Part shown: one piece after another, positions 5,884 to 10,153 of the stretch
Position numbering within the stretch: position 1 is the first letter of the stretch
How the letters are laid out: each line of letters begins with the position of its first letter
NCBI GenBank assembly: GCA_030591305.1
Contig: JAUVBI010000100.1
Span: 1-10,153, forward strand
Length of the DNA stretch: 10,153 bases
Direction: 5' to 3'
From: Pseudomonadota bacterium
Lineage (GTDB): Bacteria > Pseudomonadota > Gammaproteobacteria > Pseudomonadales > Halieaceae
Notes under the pieces: generated by a model
Databases searched by the model: none
What the model was told of the DNA's origin: nothing
The model's input: only the letters and a program-made list of their open reading frames with translations
Program-made: the position numbers and the translations under genes

Positions 5884-7389
5884 ATGAATAGACTATTTTT
5901 TACGGGTGCATTTTTATTGGGTGCTGCCGCTGTGCTGTGGATGGCTTCGACCTTTGTTGGGTCCAATACACTGGCGTTGGCGGTTACCCTGGTTATCGCC
6001 TGCGTTTACGCCATAGGCTTTATGGAACTGCTACAGTTCAGGGCGGCAACCGATACACTGGCTCGCGCCCTGGCAGCTATTTCCGACACGATTGAGGAGG
6101 ATGCTGCGGCCTTTGAGCAGTGGCTGCAAAAATTACACCCGTCTTTGCAAAATGCCGTACGCCTGCGTATAGAGGGCGAGCGCGTGGGCTTGCCAGCGCC
6201 GGTTGTTACGCCCTACCTGGTCGGCCTGTTAGTCATGCTGGGTTTGCTGGGAACCTTTGTGGGCATGGTTGAAACCCTGTCCGGTGCGGTTATTGCGCTG
6301 GAGGGGACAACGGAACTGCAGGCTATTCGCGCCGGCCTTGCAGCGCCTATTCAAGGGCTCAGCGTGGCCTTTGGTACCTCGGTAGCCGGTGTGGCGGCCT
6401 CCGCCATGCTGGGCCTGATTTCCACCTTGAGCAGGCGGGACCGCATGTTGGAAACCCGTGCTCTGGATGGAAAAATTGCCACGGTATTTCGTACATTTTC
6501 CCTGGGTCACAATCGACAGGAAACCTATAAAGCATTGCAAATGCAGGCACAGGCCTTGCCTGCCGTTGCAGAGAAGCTCAATGCTATTGCCGATCAACTG
6601 GGCCACATGGGTGACGCGCTGGCGGAAAAATTGATTGCCAGCCAGGATGTGTTTCACCACTCGACAATGGGTGTCTATCAGGAGCTCGCTGCATCGGTGG
6701 GTGGTTCGCTGAAAGAGAGCCTGGCTGAGAGTGCTCGACTGGCCGGTGAAAGTATTACACCTGTTGTCGCACTGGCGATGGAGAGCATTGCCAGTGAGGC
6801 GAAAGCGTCTCGCCTGCAAATGTCCCTTACCACAGAGTCTCAGTTGGATGCACTTGCCACCCGGCTGGGCAACAGCACCGAGGAGCTTCTTTCATCCTGG
6901 TCGAAACGGCAGGAGGAGAGCGACGGGCTGCGACTTTCCCAGTGGTCCGACTCTTTATCGCAATCGCAGACACTGGCGTCCGAGGCGCTTTGCAATGCGT
7001 CAACGCAATTTTCTGCGGAGCTCAAAACGGTCGCCGAGTTGGCGAGTATTGGCGGAAAGTTTAGCGAGCAGGTGGGCTCAGAAGTGAGAAAAATGTCCGG
7101 TATTGCGGAGCATTTCGCCGGCAGCGCCACAGAAATGGCCAGCCTTGGGGAGGCCTTTACCACGGCGGTTAATGTATTTAACGAATCCAATAATGTGCTG
7201 ATGGACGGGCTCTGTCGTATCGAGCAATCAATGGACAAGTCCAGTGTCCGCAGCGATGAGCAAATGGGCTATTACGTTGCCCAGGCAAGACAAATTATTG
7301 ACCAGAGTATGTTGTCCCAAAGAGAGATGTTTGAAGAGTTGCGGCAATTAGGGCAGCCCGATTTGTTGGGAGCGGTCGAGGAAGCTTAA
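5884..7389 (+). CDS. DUF802-type MotA/TolQ/ExbB-like channel subunit with long tail
   Basis: A 501-residue inner-membrane protein. Four hydrophobic helices are visible at about residues 3-23, 29-50, 110-133 and 157-182. The last two carry the hallmarks of MotA/TolQ/ExbB proteins: GLLGTFVGM (T124) and AFGTSVAGVAASAMLG (T165), where the family keeps polar residues lining the ion path. Residues about 185-501 form a long cytoplasmic tail rich in Ala, Leu, Ser, Glu and Gln with heptad-like stretches, consistent with DUF802 repeats and a coiled coil. This resembles the long tail of ZorA more than the compact TolQ or ExbB. The ATG at 5884 begins just before the first helix. An in-frame TTG at 5848 would add 12 polar residues and overlap the previous gene; I consider it less likely. 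The stop shares a base with the next ATG (TAATG), implying coupled synthesis with its partner subunit. Ion type and cellular task are unknown. Confidence 0.88.
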   Translation: MNRLFFTGAFLLGAAAVLWMASTFVGSNTLALAVTLVIACVYAIGFMELLQFRAATDTLARALAAISDTIEEDAAAFEQWLQKLHPSLQNAVRLRIEGERVGLPAPVVTPYLVGLLVMLGLLGTFVGMVETLSGAVIALEGTTELQAIRAGLAAPIQGLSVAFGTSVAGVAASAMLGLISTLSRRDRMLETRALDGKIATVFRTFSLGHNRQETYKALQMQAQALPAVAEKLNAIADQLGHMGDALAEKLIASQDVFHHSTMGVYQELAASVGGSLKESLAESARLAGESITPVVALAMESIASEAKASRLQMSLTTESQLDALATRLGNSTEELLSSWSKRQEESDGLRLSQWSDSLSQSQTLASEALCNASTQFSAELKTVAELASIGGKFSEQVGSEVRKMSGIAEHFAGSATEMASLGEAFTTAVNVFNESNNVLMDGLCRIEQSMDKSSVRSDEQMGYYVAQARQIIDQSMLSQREMFEELRQLGQPDLLGAVEEA

Positions 7390-8015
7390 TGGAGCAGCTC
7401 GAGGAAAGCATTTCACAGGAAACGCCAGTCTGGGCCATTTTTGGCGACCTGATGGCGGGGCTGGTAGGCGTATTCGTTCTCATTCTGGTATGGACGCTGG
7501 GTATTCAGCTGGAGCTCGCACAGTCTCTTGAAGTTGAGATACAAAAACGCCAGGCGGAGGAACAGCGTCGTATGGCTCTGGAGGAAGCCCTGGCTGACCC
7601 CTTGGCAACCGGGCGGGTCACCTTGCACAACGGTCGCATTGGTATCAGCGGCAGCGTGCTGTTTGCGCTCAATTCCGATCAGTTGCAGAGTGAGGGCAAG
7701 CAGCTGTTACAGACACTGGTTAAGCCACTTCAGGTTTATCTGGGTGAGCGAGATGAAATGCTGATGGTCAGCGGTTTTACCGATGACCTGCCTATACAAA
7801 GCGGAAACAGCCATTTCAGGGATAACTGGGAGTTGTCTGCCCAGCGGGCGCTGACGGTGACCCGGACATTAGTTTTGCAGGGTATGCCCCCCGAGCTTGT
7901 TTTTGCGGCGGCCTTTGGCGCGCAGCAACCGGTGGTTGCCAATACGGATGACGCCAGTCGTTCGCAGAATCGTCGGGTAGAAATGGCACCGGTACCCCGG
8001 AGCTCGGGGCAATAG
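7389..8015 (+). CDS. MotB/OmpA-like peptidoglycan-binding channel subunit
   Basis: A 208-residue protein with one N-terminal membrane helix (about 15-38) and a periplasmic OmpA-type domain (about 75-200). The helix begins WAIFGDLMAGLVGVFVLILVW. D20 sits where MotB, ExbD, TolR and ZorB keep the ion-binding Asp. A charged helix (about 42-68) links to the OmpA domain, which shows GFTDDLP (129-135), NWELSAQRA (146-154) and NRRVE (194-198); D132 and R153 are the likely diaminopimelate-binding residues. The protein should pair with the preceding MotA-like subunit and anchor it to the cell wall. GAGGA lies just before the ATG, which overlaps the upstream stop by one base, and its own stop overlaps the next GTG by one base. 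It is shorter than flagellar MotB (about 300), and no flagellar gene is nearby, so a flagellar role is unlikely. Confidence 0.92.
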   Translation: MEQLEESISQETPVWAIFGDLMAGLVGVFVLILVWTLGIQLELAQSLEVEIQKRQAEEQRRMALEEALADPLATGRVTLHNGRIGISGSVLFALNSDQLQSEGKQLLQTLVKPLQVYLGERDEMLMVSGFTDDLPIQSGNSHFRDNWELSAQRALTVTRTLVLQGMPPELVFAAAFGAQQPVVANTDDASRSQNRRVEMAPVPRSSGQ

Positions 8016-8461
8016 TGTCGGATGGAAGTAACACGGTTGACCCACAGGCCGCGGAGGAGCCAACCGCAGTGGGGTCAATCAATGCACAACTGGCGGCCCT
8101 GAGTGCAAGGCTTTCGACACCCAGGGTGAGCCCCAACATCGAGCCGCTACCGCTGTCCTTCGATGATATTTTACGCCAGCAAGAGCAGGCTCTTACCCGG
8201 GGTGAGGGAGATATGAGCGCGATAGGGCAGGGCCAGCTCAATGCTATTCACCACTTTCGCGAGTCCCTGGTAAAACGCAATGCCGACAAACGGGTCACCC
8301 AGCTCATCGAGGAAATCCCCGAGGATGCCGGGCCGCTCAATCCGCAAAAGCTGATTGTGCAGTCGCTTGCCTCCATGCGTGACCTGTCGCCCCATTATCT
8401 GAATCGTTTTGTCGCCTATATCGACACGCTGTTGTGGCTGGAGGAGGCGGGGGGGAAATAG
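8015..8461 (+). CDS. DUF2894-like protein with short N-terminus, last gene of the operon
   Basis: A 148-residue soluble protein starting at a GTG that overlaps the upstream stop (TAGTG). Residues about 76-143 match my memory of the conserved C-terminal part of DUF2894: ADKRVTQLIEEIPEDAGPLNP, QSLASMRDLSPHYLNRFVAY and DTLLWLEEA. Residues 1-70 are low in conserved features and rich in Ser, Pro, Ala and Gln. Family members I recall are longer, with a basic helical region near the N-terminus (an FIEALARR-like motif) that I cannot find here. The gene therefore looks shortened or diverged at its 5' end, yet overlaps MotB-like coding DNA cleanly, so it is not obviously broken. Its conserved place in DUF3348-DUF802-OmpA-DUF2894 sets argues that it works with the membrane complex; how is unknown. 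Confidence 0.8.
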   Translation: MSDGSNTVDPQAAEEPTAVGSINAQLAALSARLSTPRVSPNIEPLPLSFDDILRQQEQALTRGEGDMSAIGQGQLNAIHHFRESLVKRNADKRVTQLIEEIPEDAGPLNPQKLIVQSLASMRDLSPHYLNRFVAYIDTLLWLEEAGGK

Positions 8462-8477
8462 GCCGGCATTACCGGCC
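8461..8477. terminator. GC-rich hairpin between convergent genes
   Basis: GGCCGG-CATTA-CCGGCC forms a perfect 6-bp stem with a 5-base loop. It starts on the last base of the DUF2894-like stop codon and lies 21 bp from the end of the convergent zinc-ribbon gene. It could serve both strands. Neither side has a clear T-run (the plus side continues AGAGGTGGGGG, the minus side TATTTCC), so it is at best a weak intrinsic terminator or an mRNA 3'-end stabiliser. Confidence 0.4.
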
Positions 8478-8498
8478 AGAGGTGGGGGAAGAACAGCC

Positions 8499-8807
8499 CT
8501 AATAAACGGGTCGCGCCTCAAGTCTTCCGTTTGATTCAATAACTATCAAGCGTGAAAAGCAGGGCATGCAATATACCCGGTCGCCGGGGCGAAGCTCTCT
8601 TGAAGAGCGCACAACCACCATACACACCGGGCACAGCACCTCATTGGGTGCCAGGGTGTCACCCGGGCCGCCAAAGCGGCGGTAGAATTTGCGGTATTTT
8701 TTGGGTACTTCGTTAAAGCCGGTATCATCAAGAACATAGCGCTGTCTGGGGGCTACCTTGACGTTCTTTTCGTCCTCGGGAGCTTCGCTCTGTAATGGAT
8801 CGTTCAC
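8499..8807 (-). CDS. small zinc-ribbon protein
   Basis: A 102-residue soluble protein with two CxxC pairs, CPVC (C59, C62) and CMPC (C80, C83), 17 residues apart, the layout of a zinc ribbon. A basic stretch precedes it (VPKKYRKFYRRFGG, 34-47), and RSSRELRPGDRVYC lies between the pairs. The GTG start overlaps the upstream diiron gene's stop by 4 nt (GTGA), so translation is probably coupled; there is no strong ribosome site of its own. I do not recognise a named family. The ribbon could hold structural zinc, bind nucleic acid, or bind iron as in rubredoxin-like electron carriers. A rubredoxin-like role would fit a diiron oxidase neighbour, but the spacing is shorter than the usual rubredoxin and the idea is speculative. 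Confidence 0.82.
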   Translation of the reverse strand: MNDPLQSEAPEDEKNVKVAPRQRYVLDDTGFNEVPKKYRKFYRRFGGPGDTLAPNEVLCPVCMVVVRSSRELRPGDRVYCMPCFSRLIVIESNGRLEARPVY

Positions 8808-9580
8808 AGGTCAACGCCCAACCTGGCGACTGTCGCCAGATAATTACTTGTAAAGCGAACCTGCTCCTGCGCAGGTACACCCGTATCGCGCAAGGTACCG
8901 GCAAAGGTTTCCATTACCAGCATATCCAATTCGTGTTTAATCTTTGCCAGTCGGGGGCGCAGGTGAGGAGTGAGTGCCAGGCGTCGACCCAGATCATTTT
9001 CCCCAAAGCCCATATGGCGGCGCTCGTCCTTGATAATGCTGGTGAGGACCTGTTTTGTTATTGGGTCGGCAGTTTCGGCATGGGCGCCAAACACGGTAAA
9101 TTCCAGGGACTCGAGAATAATATTCTGGGCAAAGACTGCGGCTTCCCAGTCGCGGCTGTCGACATATTCCAGTAACTGCTCCTTGAACTTGATAAGGGCA
9201 GGATTCGCACGCTGCATTATTTCTGAGGCGGGGTCGCGCACACCCAGCTCACGCAGTCGATGTACAAACACTTCAAGGTGCCGCCCTTCATCGACAACCT
9301 GGGTGGAGAGGAATATTTTAATCGGCATGCTGGGTGCGTAGCCAATCATACCGCTGGAGGCCTCCAGCGCAGCGGTTTCTCCAATGCAGTAATTGCACAG
9401 GGTGGTGATCAATGTCTCGCGCCGGGCCTCATCCATGGGTTCTTCCACAAGCGTGGGGTCACGCCCGTGTTCGGTGTCCAGCAGGTAACCTTCCACGGCC
9501 TGCAGCCAAAAATCAAAGGAGTGAACTTCGCTGAGAAAATCACTCTCTAGCAGTTCGTGGGGCTCAGCGCTTATCGACAT
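8804..9580 (-). CDS. ferritin-like / R2-like diiron protein (copy 2)
   Basis: A 258-residue, all-helical, cytoplasmic protein carrying a full set of diiron-carboxylate ligands: E68 (CIGETAALEASSG), E98 and H101 (VVDEGRHLEVF), E157 (AQNIILESLEF) and E186 and H189 (KDERRHMGFGEN). This Glu, Glu-x2-His, Glu, Glu-x2-His order over four helices is that of the ferritin-like superfamily, which includes ribonucleotide reductase R2, AurF-type N-oxygenases and other diiron oxidases. The spacing (30 and 29 residues within each half) fits. The exact subfamily is not clear to me; an oxidase or oxygenase is more likely than an iron store because of the length and the DERRH motif. An in-frame TAA lies at 9611-9613 and the ATG at 9580 has a poor ribosome site. 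It sits 33 bp after a related gene and overlaps the zinc-ribbon gene. Confidence 0.85.
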   Translation of the reverse strand: MSISAEPHELLESDFLSEVHSFDFWLQAVEGYLLDTEHGRDPTLVEEPMDEARRETLITTLCNYCIGETAALEASSGMIGYAPSMPIKIFLSTQVVDEGRHLEVFVHRLRELGVRDPASEIMQRANPALIKFKEQLLEYVDSRDWEAAVFAQNIILESLEFTVFGAHAETADPITKQVLTSIIKDERRHMGFGENDLGRRLALTPHLRPRLAKIKHELDMLVMETFAGTLRDTGVPAQEQVRFTSNYLATVARLGVDL

Positions 9581-9613
9581 AAGTCTATTCGCTATTCTGG
9601 CCGCCGCAGTTTA

Positions 9614-10153
9614 TCAAGCGGCCCTGGGTCTTGCGGGAGACTGGTATTCCAGTCCGATTCTTGCCAGCCGAGTTTTAAATTCCTTGAGAACAGTATCGGC
9701 AAGTACATGTTCCATGTCTTTGGGCTCGAGTTCAGTCAGGTTGGCTCCGTGCCAGACAACACCCTCGGTCTCATTGGCACCGGTTACCTTTCTCGCTTCC
9801 TCATAGGTGCTTTCCCTGTCACTGAATGCCTCGGCGAAGGTTGCCAGCATGTGGTAGGTCATTTCTTTTTGCATCTGCTCAATTTCAGGCTTGCGTTCGG
9901 GGTGTTCGATGATCAGCGATCCAATTCTGTTCTCACCAAAACCCACGTGACGCCGTTCATCGGCTATGGTGCCCGCCAGAATATGGGCGAACTTCGGGTT
10001 GCTGTTTTCGTTGACCGCCTTGAGCATTTCAAACACAGAGAAGGCCATGCCTTCCAGCACAATATTTTGCCCCACAACACCGGCTATAAAATCTTTTTTG
10101 TCTACCTTTTCAAGTAGCACCTCTGCAAACTTCACCAGGTTTGGGTTGCCAAA
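9614..10153 (-). CDS. ferritin-like / R2-like diiron protein (copy 1), 5' end outside window
   Basis: The reading frame is open to the window's right edge. The bases 10136-10153 encode FGNPNL in frame, and this continues the match to the downstream paralogue (its RANPALIKF aligns with GNPNLVKF), so the GTG at 10133-10135 is an internal Val and not the start. About 179 C-terminal residues are present. Visible ligands are the Glu in QNIVLEGMAF and the Glu-x2-His of IADERRHVGFGEN, the second half of a four-helix diiron site; the first half lies beyond the edge. It differs from the other copy in its C-terminal region, which is longer and holds EGVVWHGANLTELEP. A GGCCGC/GCGGCC dyad (9599-9623) spans its stop codon and the gap to the next gene and may tune expression of the second copy. 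Confidence 0.83.
   Translation of the reverse strand, partial: FGNPNLVKFAEVLLEKVDKKDFIAGVVGQNIVLEGMAFSVFEMLKAVNENSNPKFAHILAGTIADERRHVGFGENRIGSLIIEHPERKPEIEQMQKEMTYHMLATFAEAFSDRESTYEEARKVTGANETEGVVWHGANLTELEPKDMEHVLADTVLKEFKTRLARIGLEYQSPARPRAA

Noticed and set aside
6229..6819. A 196-codon open frame on the minus strand inside the channel subunit gene
   Set aside because: The plus-strand frame shows clear MotA/TolQ motifs; the antisense frame is Cys/His/Arg/Gln-rich with no domain.
5884..8015. Flagellar MotA/MotB or TolQ/TolR genes
   Set aside because: The A subunit's tail is far too long and its partner genes are wrong for Tol, and no flagellar or chemotaxis gene is nearby. The B subunit has an OmpA domain, which TolR and ExbD lack.
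5133..8461. A Zorya phage-defence system
   Set aside because: The ZorA/ZorB-like pair is suggestive, but no ZorC, ZorD (helicase/nuclease) or ZorE (HNH-type) gene is present, and the flanking genes are DUF3348 and DUF2894 types. It is at most a relative of the motor part.
9557..10117. A 186-codon open frame on the plus strand
   Set aside because: The minus-strand frame here carries the DERRHVGFGEN diiron motif and aligns with its neighbour, so the plus-strand frame is a shadow.
8804..10153. Assignment of the diiron proteins to MiaE or to ribonucleotide reductase R2
   Set aside because: The ligand pattern is shared by the whole superfamily. Beyond the ligands I see no R2 C-terminal interaction tail and no MiaE-specific features, so only the superfamily is called.

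Overview
The window looks like chromosomal DNA of a free-living, probably marine, gammaproteobacterium. The case rests on moderate GC, dense operons with overlapping stop and start codons, a tRNA-Arg(CCU) with an encoded CCA end, and protein families I associate with Pseudomonas, Xanthomonas and Cellvibrionales-type genomes. No phage, transposon or CRISPR element is visible, so the taxonomic call is inference from family recall only.

Region 1 (1-4123, plus strand): a glutathione S-transferase-like gene is followed by two unrecognised genes, one soluble and one with two membrane helices, that overlap each other. Then come a Na+/phosphate cotransporter with a PhoU-like tail and a small coiled-coil gene whose ribosome site lies inside the transporter gene. 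Region 2 (4126-4895, minus strand): tRNA-Arg(CCU) with its own promoter, then a conserved gene of unknown function. A 9-bp inverted repeat lies just downstream of that gene's probable promoter.

Region 3 (5133-8461, plus strand) is the most interesting part. It is a tight four-gene operon: DUF3348 protein, DUF802/MotA-TolQ-like channel subunit with a tail of about 300 residues, MotB/OmpA-like peptidoglycan-binding subunit, and DUF2894 protein. The two membrane proteins have the parts of an ion-driven stator (MotAB, TolQR, ExbBD, ZorAB type): polar Thr residues in the third and fourth helices of the A subunit, and a membrane Asp plus OmpA domain in the B subunit. No flagellar, Tol, Ton or Zorya partner genes are adjacent. 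The two DUF proteins are therefore the best candidates for cytoplasmic partners of an uncharacterised motor-like complex.

Region 4 (8499-10153, minus strand): two tandem, diverged copies of a ferritin-like/R2-like diiron protein, the upstream one cut by the right edge, then a small zinc-ribbon protein that overlaps the second diiron gene by 4 nt. This set converges on the motor-like operon at a short GC-rich hairpin. I see no functional link between regions 3 and 4 beyond adjacency.
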